This document shows, in pieces, positions 25,687 to 35,152 of a stretch of DNA of 64,000 bases (positions are counted from its first letter, which is position 1; every line of letters begins with the position of its first letter). The stretch lies in contig JAVEYY010000006.1 of assembly GCA_034003245.1 (NCBI GenBank), positions 1 to 64,000 on the forward strand, in the 5' to 3' direction. Source of the DNA: Perlabentimonas sp034003245 (GTDB lineage: Bacteria > Bacteroidota > Bacteroidia > Bacteroidales > Tenuifilaceae). A program made the position numbers and the translations under genes. The notes beneath the pieces are model-generated. The model searched no databases, was not told the DNA's origin, and saw only the letters and a list, made by a program, of their open reading frames with translations.

Positions 25687-26361
25687 ATGGCACGATTCAC
25701 CAGAATTCAAACAGCCCAAGCAATGGCACAAACAGGAATTATCCCTGTTTTCTACCATTCCGACCCAGAAATTTGTTTCGAAGTTATAAAAGCATGTTAT
25801 GCAGGAGGCCTTCGGGTTTTTGAGTTTACCAACCGTGGCGACTATGCACATGAGGTGTTTTCGGTTGTGAACAAAAGGGTTGCCACAGAACTTCCCAAAA
25901 TGATTTTGGGTACCGGTTCGGTTTTGGATGCAGGAACTGCATCTTTGTACATTCAGCTGGGCACAAACTTTATTGTATCTCCAGTTATAAAGGAGGATAT
26001 GGCCATTGTATGCAACCGTCGAAAAATTTTGTGGTCGCCTGGGTGTGGTTCGGTTACTGAAATTTCGAGAGCCGAAGAGCTAGGTGCCGAGATTGTGAAA
26101 ATATTCCCCGGAACCCAGGTAGGCGGGCCAAAGTTTGTGGAGGCGGTTAAAGGCCCAATGCCCTGGACAAGTATAATGCCCACTGGTGGTGTTGAGCCAA
26201 CAGAGGAAAATCTTACAGCCTGGTTTAAGGCTGGTGTTACATGCGTGGGTATGGGCTCACAGCTAATAAGCAAGGATATTATTGCCAACCGTAACTTCGC
26301 AAAACTTGAAGAGAGTGTTAAGCAGGCCTGTCAAATACTCGAAAAAATCAGAGAATCATAG
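25687..26361 (+). CDS. eda: KHG/KDPG aldolase
   Basis: Eda cleaves 2-keto-3-deoxy-6-phosphogluconate to pyruvate and glyceraldehyde 3-phosphate, the last step of both uronate branches. The 224-residue protein shows Glu 46 (VFEFTNRG), the Schiff-base Lys 138 (AEIVKIFPG) and GTGSVLDAGTA, SPGCGSVTE and MPTGGVEPT of the TIM-barrel family. The ATG at 25687 (MARFTRIQTAQ) is chosen because longer frames would run through the operator. It heads an operon with the TRAP transporter genes. Confidence 0.95.
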   Translation: MARFTRIQTAQAMAQTGIIPVFYHSDPEICFEVIKACYAGGLRVFEFTNRGDYAHEVFSVVNKRVATELPKMILGTGSVLDAGTASLYIQLGTNFIVSPVIKEDMAIVCNRRKILWSPGCGSVTEISRAEELGAEIVKIFPGTQVGGPKFVEAVKGPMPWTSIMPTGGVEPTEENLTAWFKAGVTCVGMGSQLISKDIIANRNFAKLEESVKQACQILEKIRES

Positions 26362-26408
26362 GTATTGTATGACACTATTCGTTGATATCGAAACTAGAAA
26401 TTACTGCT

Positions 26409-27419
26409 ATGCATAGGATTCAAAAAAGAATTTCACTGGTATTAATACTTACGCTACTTCTAATGCTGGGCTCGTGTATTCAGCGAGAGCAAGTTACGGT
26501 TCTGAAGTTAGCCCACGGACTCGATCCTAGCCACTCGGTACACAAAGGAATGGTTCATATGGCCGAACTGATTAAAGAGAAATCGGATGGACATATGCGC
26601 ATCGATATTTATCCCAGTGGACAATTAGGATCGGAGCGCGAAAATGTGGAGATGTTACAGATTGGCAGCTTGGCCATTACCAAGGTTTCGGCAGCTATTA
26701 TGGAGGGGTTTGCCCCATCTTACAGAATATTTGGATTGCCTTATATCTTCTCGAGCAGCGAGCATGCATACCGAGTTCTCGATAGCGAGATTGGGAAGGA
26801 GATTTTGCTAGATGGTGAGCAGTTCTGGCTCAGAGGCCTAGCATTTTACGATGCAGGCAGCCGAAGTTTTTACACTAAAAGTAAGCCCATTGAACACCCC
26901 GACGATTTGAGAGGACTAAAAATCAGGGTGATGCAAAGCCCCTCGGCAGTGGCCATGATTAGGGCATTTGGTGGTTCGCCCACTCCTATATCATGGGGTG
27001 AACTTTACACCGCCCTGCAGGGCGGCGTGGTGGATGGCGCCGAGAATAATCCGCCCAGCTTTTACCTGTCGTACCATTACGAGGTGTGCGGTTACTACTC
27101 GTTAAACGAACACTCTACTATTCCCGATGTGCTTTTGATTAGCACAAAAATTTGGAACAACCTCACTGAGCAGGAGCAGAAATGGTTACAGGAAGCGGCC
27201 GATGAGAGCGTTGGTTATCAGCGGAAACTCTGGAAAGAATCAGAAATGGAATCACTGAAGAAAGCCGAAGAGGCTGGAGTTAAGGTAATTTATCCCGATA
27301 AGCAGCCCTTTATTGATCGCGTACAAAGCATTTACGAACAGTACCAGCAAGATGAGCACTTTTACGGTTTAATCAAGAAGATAAAGGCGCTAGAACCTAA
27401 GCAGGGGCTAAGCGAATAA
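26409..27419 (+). CDS. TRAP transporter substrate-binding protein, DctP family (lipoprotein)
   Basis: This is the extracytoplasmic binding component of a TRAP uptake system. From the ATG at 26409 (an in-frame TTG lies upstream) the 336-residue protein has a lipobox (LLLMLGSC, Cys 19) and then the DctP fold: VLKLAHGLDPSHSVHKGMVHMAELIKEKSDG, IDIYPSGQLGSERENVEMLQIG, LKIRVMQSPSAVAMIRAFGGSPTPISWGELYTALQGGVVDGAENNPPSF. The Arg in KIRVMQ is the residue that binds substrate carboxylates in this family. Lipid anchoring probably tethers it to the inner membrane. Co-location with eda indicates a hexuronate or unsaturated-uronate substrate. Confidence 0.93.
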   Translation: MHRIQKRISLVLILTLLLMLGSCIQREQVTVLKLAHGLDPSHSVHKGMVHMAELIKEKSDGHMRIDIYPSGQLGSERENVEMLQIGSLAITKVSAAIMEGFAPSYRIFGLPYIFSSSEHAYRVLDSEIGKEILLDGEQFWLRGLAFYDAGSRSFYTKSKPIEHPDDLRGLKIRVMQSPSAVAMIRAFGGSPTPISWGELYTALQGGVVDGAENNPPSFYLSYHYEVCGYYSLNEHSTIPDVLLISTKIWNNLTEQEQKWLQEAADESVGYQRKLWKESEMESLKKAEEAGVKVIYPDKQPFIDRVQSIYEQYQQDEHFYGLIKKIKALEPKQGLSE

Positions 27420-27438
27420 TCATCAAAAGAATTGAGCA

Positions 27439-27933
27439 ATGAAGCATAGAGCAATAATTGATAAACTCCTGGGATGGTTGGTTACCATCTTTATGGGTGT
27501 GCTAGTAATAAACGTGCTTTGGCAGGTTACCAGCCGCTTTGTAGTTGGACATCCCAGCTCATTCACCGATGAGCTAGCGGGATACCTGTTGATATGGGTT
27601 GGACTTTTAGGTGCTGCATATGCTACAGGACAAAAGCAGCATTTAGCCATTGATCTGATTTCGCGTAAAATGTCGCCACAGAGGAAGAGAGTTCTCGACA
27701 CCACCATAAATTCGCTTATTATCATCTTTGCCATATTCGTGCTAATTATTGGGGGATCGAACCTAGTATACATAACATTCCACCTAAACCAGATATCATC
27801 GGCACTTCAGCTACCAGTAGGGTTTGTTTACTCGGTAATTCCAATTAGCGGCATATTTATTATTTACTACGCCGTTACGGATATCATAATGCTTTGGCAG
27901 GTGGGAACTGATGCTAAGCAAGTGGAGAACTAG
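27439..27933 (+). CDS. TRAP transporter small permease, DctQ family
   Basis: This 164-residue membrane protein has four hydrophobic helices and the family pattern (LLGWLVTIFMGVLVINVLWQVTSRF, SFTDELAGYLLIWVGLLGAAYATGQKQHLAIDLI). It lies 19 nt after dctP and 33 nt before dctM. It pairs with DctM to form the membrane complex. Confidence 0.93.
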   Translation: MKHRAIIDKLLGWLVTIFMGVLVINVLWQVTSRFVVGHPSSFTDELAGYLLIWVGLLGAAYATGQKQHLAIDLISRKMSPQRKRVLDTTINSLIIIFAIFVLIIGGSNLVYITFHLNQISSALQLPVGFVYSVIPISGIFIIYYAVTDIIMLWQVGTDAKQVEN

Positions 27934-27966
27934 ATGGAATGGTATAACGCATAATAATCTACTAAA

Positions 27967-29262
27967 ATGGAATATTTCGAGATAATTGTACTTGTCGTTT
28001 CCTTTGTTGCACTATTGGTTCTGGGTGTTCCTATTGCTTACAGCATCGGCATTTCGGGTAGCATAACACTACTACTTAGCGTAATGCCAGGGCCAGCATT
28101 CACCACCTTTGCACAACGTATGGCCACTGCGCTCGACAGCTTTGCCCTGCTGGCCATTCCTTTTTTTATACTTGCTGGCCAGCTAATGAATCAGGGAGGA
28201 ATAGCGATCAGATTAATTGATTTTGCCAAGGTTTTAGTGGGTCGCTTACCCGGAGGATTAGCCTTTGTGAATGTGATTGCCAACATGCTTTTTGGAGCTA
28301 TTTCGGGTTCGGCAGCAGCATCGGCCTCGGCAATTGGGAGTATTATGACACCCAAGATGAACGATGAGGGTTACGACACTGCCTACAGCACAGCGGTAAA
28401 TATCACCTCGGCAACCACGGGCTTGGTTATTCCACCAAGTAATATTCTAATTGTTTTCAGCTTGGCCAGTGGTGGCGTATCGATTGCTGCGCTTTTTCTG
28501 GCTGGTTACATACCTGGCATTCTAACTGGTATAGCCTTAATGGCAGTGGCTGGATTTATTGCCCACAAGAAAAAATATCCTGTGGGTGAAAAGGTTAACC
28601 TAAAAACAGGAGTGATTAAATTTTTGGATGCCATTCCCAGCCTATTCCTTCTAGTAATTGTTATTGGTGGAATTATTGCAGGATACTTTACTGCTACCGA
28701 AGCCTCGGCCATTGCAGTTCTATACACGCTTATTCTATCGTTTATATACAAACAAATTAGCTTTAAGCAAATCCCACAGATATTGCTTCGCACGGTTGGT
28801 ACAACAGCCATTGTGCTATTCCTGGTTGGAACATCCATGGGCTTATCGTGGGTTATGTCGTACGCAAACATACCTCAGAGTGTAAGCGCAGGTTTGCTTT
28901 CGCTCAGCTCAAACCCATTTACAATTCTTCTAATTATCAACTTTATACTGCTCTTTGTAGGAATTTTTATGGATATGACCCCAGCGGTGCTAATATTCAC
29001 ACCCATATTCCTACCTGTAGTAGTTGGCATGGGCATGGATCCTGTACATTTTGGAATAATAATGGTGATGAACCTAAGCGTGGGTCTCTGTACACCACCC
29101 GTAGGGTCGGTTCTCTTCATTGGCTGTAGCGTGGCAAAAATTAGGATTGAAAAGGTGATTAAACCATTATTGCCCCTATTTGCAGCCATGATTGCTGTGC
29201 TTTTGCTGGTAACCTACTTCCCCAAAATTAGCTTATGGTTACCTAGCTTATTTGGCTACTAA
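27967..29262 (+). CDS. TRAP transporter large permease, DctM family
   Basis: This 431-residue protein with about 12 membrane segments is the ion-coupled transport subunit. Family motifs are LAIPFFILAGQLMNQGG, GAISGSAAASASAIGSIMTPKM and MGMDPVHFGIIMVMNLSVGLCTPPVGSVLF. It completes the eda-dctP-dctQ-dctM operon and ends 58 nt before the hybrid sensor gene. Confidence 0.95.
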   Translation: MEYFEIIVLVVSFVALLVLGVPIAYSIGISGSITLLLSVMPGPAFTTFAQRMATALDSFALLAIPFFILAGQLMNQGGIAIRLIDFAKVLVGRLPGGLAFVNVIANMLFGAISGSAAASASAIGSIMTPKMNDEGYDTAYSTAVNITSATTGLVIPPSNILIVFSLASGGVSIAALFLAGYIPGILTGIALMAVAGFIAHKKKYPVGEKVNLKTGVIKFLDAIPSLFLLVIVIGGIIAGYFTATEASAIAVLYTLILSFIYKQISFKQIPQILLRTVGTTAIVLFLVGTSMGLSWVMSYANIPQSVSAGLLSLSSNPFTILLIINFILLFVGIFMDMTPAVLIFTPIFLPVVVGMGMDPVHFGIIMVMNLSVGLCTPPVGSVLFIGCSVAKIRIEKVIKPLLPLFAAMIAVLLLVTYFPKISLWLPSLFGY

Positions 29263-29320
29263 TTATAGATAATTAGGCATTTTTAAACTATATTTGGTAA
29301 GTATAACATGTTGCCGTTGT

Positions 29321-32300
29321 ATGGGACACTTTAGATTACCATATAGTTCAACACTAGCCATTAGAATAGCAAACCTGTTTCTTTTAATGGGAATACTAAC
29401 TCTGCCCCTTTTGGGGCAGGTTTCCTATGAGCCTAAGCATACCTCGCCCCTATCGGAACCTTGGCGCTGGCGACCCATTGAGATTTTATCGGCAAAAGGT
29501 GTTCGCAGCATGACCGATGATGTTCAGGGCAACATGTGGTTTGGGCTTAACAAAGGTGTTATCCGATACGATGGCTACAACTGGAAACTATACGATAACC
29601 AACCTTGCTTAAAAAGCCCCATTGGAATTCTTAGAAATACCACAAAGGGTGATTTGTACGCAGCAAGCGAATCGGGATTGCTTCAGTTTAAAAATGAGGT
29701 TTGGTCAAAAATATTCCCTTCAATAGACTCGGTAAATATTGCTGTAACAGCTATTACCGAAACTGCAAATGGCAGTCTACTGGTTGGAGTTCAAAATGGA
29801 TTAGTGCAAATTCACGATGGCAACACAACCATTTTCACCGTTTTATCAAGAGTAAACTCGTTTAGGCAATCAAATCCCGATGCAAGGATTATTACTCTCC
29901 CCGATGAAATCCTTTTTAATCGCAACTTTGGTAGGATTGATGAAGCATACCAAACCGAAAGCGGACGAATATGGCTTTTCATGTCGCGAAACAACGACGG
30001 GAAATTATTACAATTTAATCCACAGGATACAGTAAAAGGTCTACTGACTAAATTTGAAATAAAAACTGAAATTGGGGGATTTCCCCTTCCCAACCGAAAT
30101 CAACTCCTCAAAACCAGCAATGGTGATAAGTGGATAATAAACGGCTTTTACAAAAGCGGAATTCTTAAGCAGAGCGGGAAAAAGTGGACCTTGCTAAAGC
30201 TTAGCGATACCTTTGGCGGCGACGAGCTGCATACTGATATTATGGAGGTTTCCGATGGATCGCTTTGGATAGGAGGTCTTGGGAAACTCTACGAATTCGA
30301 CAAAGGCAAGTGGAACATCTACTCCGCGCCAACGCTTCCGATTCCCTCTTCGCGAATAATTTTCCATGAAGCGCAAGATGGTTCAATTTGGATTGCGGGG
30401 GTTCAGGGCGATGTTTTCCGCTTAAGCTACAACAACGACAAGTGGTTAAAATACAAGGGCGTAAACTTTCAACTTTGCGACCGGAACGGCAGGGAGTGGT
30501 TCATTGCCTCCGATGGCAAGGTACTCTTCAAGAATAAGAATAGCTGGTTTGCCTTCGACCAGCAAAGCGGATTGATTGATGCACCTGTCAAACTGGTTTC
30601 GTCGAGGAATGGACGAATTTGGGTTATCGGAAGCCACCAAACGGTTGCAGCCACTGCCTACCTCGACAATGGCAGATGGCACAAGCAAATTCATCCTAAA
30701 CTATCATGGGGAATTGATCCTCGCTCAGTTTTTATCGATCGCAATGGATCGCTTTGGCTGGGCGCCAGTGTTGACAGGCAGGAGCATTTGGGGCAGATAT
30801 CGGGCATACTTCAACTCCAAAATCCCGATGGCGACTCGCTAGTTTGGCGACATTACACGCAACAGGATGGCATTGTACAGCACAATGTTTATGGTATTGG
30901 TCAATCGCCCGATGGGCGAATTTGGGCTGGGGGCACAAATCTTATCAACTTTACCCCGCCTCGCTGGCAGCCCTTTACCGAGGTTGAACATTTTAATGAG
31001 TTTATTGACATTGTGCACAGTAGCACAAATCTGTGGGTTGGCTCACGCTACTACGGAATCTTCCGTTACGATGGAAGTAAATGGTCGCACTACACAAAAA
31101 ACCAAGGACTACCCAGCAACACAATAATCAGCATCTACGAAGAGTCGCCCGAACGCGTTTGGGCAATTACCGACAAGGACATTGCCTGGTTCGATGGAAA
31201 AATCTGGTCGTCGGGATTATTCTCCGAGGAATTCCGAATTCCCCGCGAGGGCGGAGAAATACTAGCAGGTCAGAATGGTGAGATTTGGATTAACAAGGCT
31301 CTCCGTGAGTGGAAACGTAGAGCTTTCCCCTACAGCGTTGCACCCGCTGAAGCATACGACGATTTTTGGACTGTTCGATACACCAGCGATCGCATGCCTC
31401 CCAGAACAACTATCTCTGTTTACTCCGAAACTGTAGACCAGTCGGGAAATACACTAATTGGATGGATAGCCAATGATCACTGGGAAAACACTCCCTCGCA
31501 TCTTATCACTTACTCCTATCGCCTTAACGATGAGGAATGGTCCGATTTTTCGTTACAAACAAATATCGTTTTAACAAAATTGAGCAGCGGCAAGCATACC
31601 TTTGAGGTTAGGGCGCGCGACTTGGATAACAATATCGAAACAACTCCTGCAAGGATTACATTTACCGTAAAACCCCCAATCTGGAAACAACCCTGGTTTA
31701 TAGTACTGGTGGTATCGTTCCTAATCACTATTGGCTTTTACGAAACTCGGCTTATTCAACGTAATCGTAGTCTATTTAGATTAAACCAGATTTTATCGGA
31801 GGTAAACCAAAAATTAGAAACCCGTAAGGAGAAGATTGAACGCCAGAAGGAGCAAATACTTCAACAGAAGGAAGAACTTGAGCGTAAAAACATTACCCTG
31901 GAAGAGCAAAACGAGGAGATAATGAAGCAGCGCGATAAGCTTCAGGAGATGGTGGTAAAAGTGGAAGAACTCTCGAGTATTAAGCAGCGATTCTTCACAA
32001 ATATCTCGCATGAGTTCCGCACACCGCTCACCCTTATTCTTGGATCCATTGAGCAGCTGCTCAGCGCGCCGGGGCGTACTGAGCGAGCTAAACTAACCCA
32101 GGCCTACGAGATTATACAGCGCAATTCGAGACGTATCCTAAGATTGATTAACCAAATTCTCGACATTCGCAAAATTGAAATGGGCAAGCTGGAGCTAAGG
32201 CCACAGAATGGCGACATTGTTGCTTTTAGCAAGGAGATAGTATTCATGTTTAACGATTTAGCCCATAAACAGTCTATCAACCTTCATATCCAAAGCACTT

Positions 32301-33601
32301 TGCCCACCATAAACACCCAATTCGACCCAGATATTATCGAAAAGATACTATTCAATCTTCTTTCAAACGCCTTTAAATCAACGCCCCGTGATGGTGATAT
32401 TCTTGTTTTGATTGAAACTAAGGAGTTGGAGGAGAAATCAACGATCAACTTTACTGTTCATGACACGGGTCAGGGTATTCCTAAGCAGTTTATCGATCAT
32501 ATATTCGACCGGTTCTACCAGCTCAGCGAGGCCAACTGCCAACAAAAGTACGATGGATCGGGAATTGGGCTTTCGCTGGTGAAGGATTTGGTTACAACTC
32601 ACAACGGAAACATAGATGTGATGAGCCAGCTGGGCGAAGGAACCTCGTTCTGCTTCAGCATCCCATTCAATTCTCCCAAAATCGACGATGAAGAAACTAC
32701 AAAACAAATTATTGGCCCTTCGGAGTACATTGCCGATAACATAAAGCAGGAGATAAAAATTATTGAAACCACCCTGGAGCAGGCCCGCATCAGCGAAGAG
32801 CGTAATACGGCAAGCCCACCTGTATCGATAGAGCAAAGCGACAAATTGCTAGCCCTAATAGTTGAGGATGAATTTGAGTTTAGGGAATTTATTCGCGAAA
32901 TCCTCGAGGAGGAATTCGAGATGATAGAAGCCTCGAACGGGCTTGCAGGATACAACCAGGCCATAAAATACCAGCCCGACATTATTATAACCGATGTGAT
33001 GATGCCCGAGATGAATGGTATTGAGCTCTGCGAAAAGCTTAAGGAAAACCTTATCACCAACCATATACCCGTGGTGATGCTTACGGCACGCTCATCGCCC
33101 GAGCATAAGCTGGAAGGGTACCAAACGGGTGCCGATGCCTATATCGAGAAACCATTCAACAGGGAGTATCTAAGAATAAGAATCAACAACCTGGTTCAGG
33201 CGAAGGACAAAACCCGAGAGAAGATTTTACGCGACCTCACCACACAACCCGAAGAGGTGGCCGTTCACTCCGAGGACGATAAGATGCTTCGGCGTATTCG
33301 CGAGGTTTTGGAGGAGAATATCGGCAATTCCGACTTTGATGTGGAGACCATGAGCCAGCTCTTCTGCTTAAGCCGATTCCACTTCTCGCGCAAGATTAAA
33401 CAGCTTACCGGACTAAACCCCAAGGAAATTATAGACTCGTTCCGTTTAAAGCGAGCTGCGCAAATTTTAGTACAGCAAAAATTGTCGATTTCGGAGGTTG
33501 CCTACATGGTTGGTTTCGATCACCCAAACTCCTTTACCAGAGCCTTTAGGAAGTTCTTTGGCGTAACCCCAACCGAGTACATAACACAGAATTTATCGTA
33601 G
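29321..33601 (+). CDS. Hybrid two-component system sensor/response regulator (HTCS)
   Basis: This 1426-residue one-protein signalling system is of the kind that controls Bacteroidota polysaccharide loci. In order: signal segment (LFLLMGILTLPLLGQ), periplasmic two-component-propeller repeats (about residues 50-690; many W-x-G / IW(A/I)-type repeats), Y_Y_Y domain (about 720-780), one membrane helix (PWFIVLVVSFLITIGFY, about 790), coiled coil rich in Lys/Glu/Gln, HisKA with SHEFRTPLT (His near 897), HATPase with DTGQGIPKQFIDHIFDRFYQ and GSGIGLSLVKDLV, receiver domain with phospho-Asp in IIITDVMMPEMNG (about 1224), and AraC-type HTH to the end. The ATG at 29321 is preferred to an upstream TTG. 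It probably senses a pectin oligosaccharide and activates the downstream PL1-SusCD genes. Confidence 0.95.
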   Translation: MGHFRLPYSSTLAIRIANLFLLMGILTLPLLGQVSYEPKHTSPLSEPWRWRPIEILSAKGVRSMTDDVQGNMWFGLNKGVIRYDGYNWKLYDNQPCLKSPIGILRNTTKGDLYAASESGLLQFKNEVWSKIFPSIDSVNIAVTAITETANGSLLVGVQNGLVQIHDGNTTIFTVLSRVNSFRQSNPDARIITLPDEILFNRNFGRIDEAYQTESGRIWLFMSRNNDGKLLQFNPQDTVKGLLTKFEIKTEIGGFPLPNRNQLLKTSNGDKWIINGFYKSGILKQSGKKWTLLKLSDTFGGDELHTDIMEVSDGSLWIGGLGKLYEFDKGKWNIYSAPTLPIPSSRIIFHEAQDGSIWIAGVQGDVFRLSYNNDKWLKYKGVNFQLCDRNGREWFIASDGKVLFKNKNSWFAFDQQSGLIDAPVKLVSSRNGRIWVIGSHQTVAATAYLDNGRWHKQIHPKLSWGIDPRSVFIDRNGSLWLGASVDRQEHLGQISGILQLQNPDGDSLVWRHYTQQDGIVQHNVYGIGQSPDGRIWAGGTNLINFTPPRWQPFTEVEHFNEFIDIVHSSTNLWVGSRYYGIFRYDGSKWSHYTKNQGLPSNTIISIYEESPERVWAITDKDIAWFDGKIWSSGLFSEEFRIPREGGEILAGQNGEIWINKALREWKRRAFPYSVAPAEAYDDFWTVRYTSDRMPPRTTISVYSETVDQSGNTLIGWIANDHWENTPSHLITYSYRLNDEEWSDFSLQTNIVLTKLSSGKHTFEVRARDLDNNIETTPARITFTVKPPIWKQPWFIVLVVSFLITIGFYETRLIQRNRSLFRLNQILSEVNQKLETRKEKIERQKEQILQQKEELERKNITLEEQNEEIMKQRDKLQEMVVKVEELSSIKQRFFTNISHEFRTPLTLILGSIEQLLSAPGRTERAKLTQAYEIIQRNSRRILRLINQILDIRKIEMGKLELRPQNGDIVAFSKEIVFMFNDLAHKQSINLHIQSTLPTINTQFDPDIIEKILFNLLSNAFKSTPRDGDILVLIETKELEEKSTINFTVHDTGQGIPKQFIDHIFDRFYQLSEANCQQKYDGSGIGLSLVKDLVTTHNGNIDVMSQLGEGTSFCFSIPFNSPKIDDEETTKQIIGPSEYIADNIKQEIKIIETTLEQARISEERNTASPPVSIEQSDKLLALIVEDEFEFREFIREILEEEFEMIEASNGLAGYNQAIKYQPDIIITDVMMPEMNGIELCEKLKENLITNHIPVVMLTARSSPEHKLEGYQTGADAYIEKPFNREYLRIRINNLVQAKDKTREKILRDLTTQPEEVAVHSEDDKMLRRIREVLEENIGNSDFDVETMSQLFCLSRFHFSRKIKQLTGLNPKEIIDSFRLKRAAQILVQQKLSISEVAYMVGFDHPNSFTRAFRKFFGVTPTEYITQNLS

Positions 33602-33707
33602 GTCACTTTTTGTTTGCATTAAAGCAAATTTTGAATATTGGTTCAGCGGCAAATGCCCGTAATTAGCTTTTGTAACATGGCCAGTATTTCAATTTAAAAG
33701 TGATTTT

Positions 33708-35075
33708 ATGTTTTTAAAAAAACACACACCAAATAATTTCTCCCAATTAATTGTTGGGTTTATTTTCCTAGTTGCTATCCTTTCTTGTGTTGCCAACTCG
33801 GCACCAAATCAAGCTGAAATGACACCTGCTTTCCCTGGTGCTATGGGTGGAGGAAAATACACCACGGGTGGCCGGGGCGGAAAGGTAATTAAGGTTACAA
33901 ACCTCAACGACGATGGCCCTGGAAGTCTCAGAAAGGCAATACGAGCAAAAGGCCCCAGAACCATTGTTTTTGAAGTGTCAGGGAATATTGTTCTCAACTC
34001 TCGGCTCGATATCAATAACGATGATGTAACCATTGCTGGGCAAACAGCCCCGGGCGATGGAATTTGCATTCAGGGCCACGGCGTTCGGATCAACGCAAAC
34101 AACGTGATAATTCGCTACATCAGAATTCGGCCGGGTGATATGGCAGGTGACGAACTTGATGCCCTAACAGGCATGCGAAACAATAATATTATTATCGACC
34201 ATTGCAGCATGAGCTGGTCCACCGACGAAACCGTTTCGCTTTACGATAACGAAAACTTCACATTACAATGGTGTATTATTGCCGAGAGTTTAAACAACTC
34301 GGTACATAGCAAAGGTAAACATGGGTACGGGGGAATTTGGGGTGGAAAAAATGCATCGTTTATAAATAATATTCTAGCACATCACACCAGCCGCAATCCC
34401 CGCTTACAAGGAACCCGCTACCAAACGGAGGAAGATATGGAGAAGGCGGAACTAGTTAATAACTTAATTTACAACTGGGGCGACAAGGCCATTTATGGCG
34501 GAGAGAACGGACGTTATAATTTTATCAACAATATATTCATACCAGGTCCAGCATCTCCCAAAAAGAAAGTTGTCGAAATTCTAGAACCCTACGCACCCTA
34601 TGGGCAATTTTACCTGAAAGGTAATGAGATTTGGAATGCAAAAGGGGAGCACAAGGCAACAGATAAAAACGTGACACTGCCAACAGGGGAATACGCCAAA
34701 AGTCTAATTCAAAAACCCATAGAATTCCCAATAGTTGCAGCACCAATGGGAACCAAGGAGGCATACAAAAAAATGCTGGCTAGCGCCGGTGCCAACCTGA
34801 GCCGCGATGCGGTTGACCAACGAATAATTAGCGATATTACCAACCGAACGTATAAGTTTGGCAATATGGGAATTATCGATAGCCAAAACGACACCAAGGG
34901 GTGGCCAGCTCTTACGAGCATGCCGCCCCTTTTCGATTCCGACGGGGATGGTATCCCCGATGCCTGGGAAACAAAGTACGGGCTTAATCCAAATGATCCT
35001 GCCGATGGGAATGCATTCACCCTCGACAAGCATTACACTAATCTCGAAGTTTACATCAACTCACTGGTTGATTAG
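33708..35075 (+). CDS. Pectate lyase, PL1 family, lipoprotein
   Basis: This 455-residue secreted enzyme has a lipoprotein signal (FIFLVAILSCVAN, Cys about 27). A right-handed beta-helix pectate lyase domain of the PL1_2-like type follows: AFPGAMGGGKYTTGGRGGKVIKVTNLNDDGPGSLRKAI, then IIDHCSMSWSTDETVSLYD (calcium-site Asp residues) and HHTSRNPRLQGTRY (catalytic Arg). The C-terminus holds a calcium-binding DSDGDGIPDAWE motif of the thrombospondin-3 type. It would cleave polygalacturonate by beta-elimination, giving unsaturated ends for GH105 and KduI/KduD. It sits between the HTCS and SusC. Confidence 0.92.
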   Translation: MFLKKHTPNNFSQLIVGFIFLVAILSCVANSAPNQAEMTPAFPGAMGGGKYTTGGRGGKVIKVTNLNDDGPGSLRKAIRAKGPRTIVFEVSGNIVLNSRLDINNDDVTIAGQTAPGDGICIQGHGVRINANNVIIRYIRIRPGDMAGDELDALTGMRNNNIIIDHCSMSWSTDETVSLYDNENFTLQWCIIAESLNNSVHSKGKHGYGGIWGGKNASFINNILAHHTSRNPRLQGTRYQTEEDMEKAELVNNLIYNWGDKAIYGGENGRYNFINNIFIPGPASPKKKVVEILEPYAPYGQFYLKGNEIWNAKGEHKATDKNVTLPTGEYAKSLIQKPIEFPIVAAPMGTKEAYKKMLASAGANLSRDAVDQRIISDITNRTYKFGNMGIIDSQNDTKGWPALTSMPPLFDSDGDGIPDAWETKYGLNPNDPADGNAFTLDKHYTNLEVYINSLVD

Positions 35076-35152
35076 ACTATATCTAGCCTAAAAATTTTTA
35101 TCTATTAAACACAAACGATTTCTATTAAAGTATTAACCAAAAAAAATGCAAC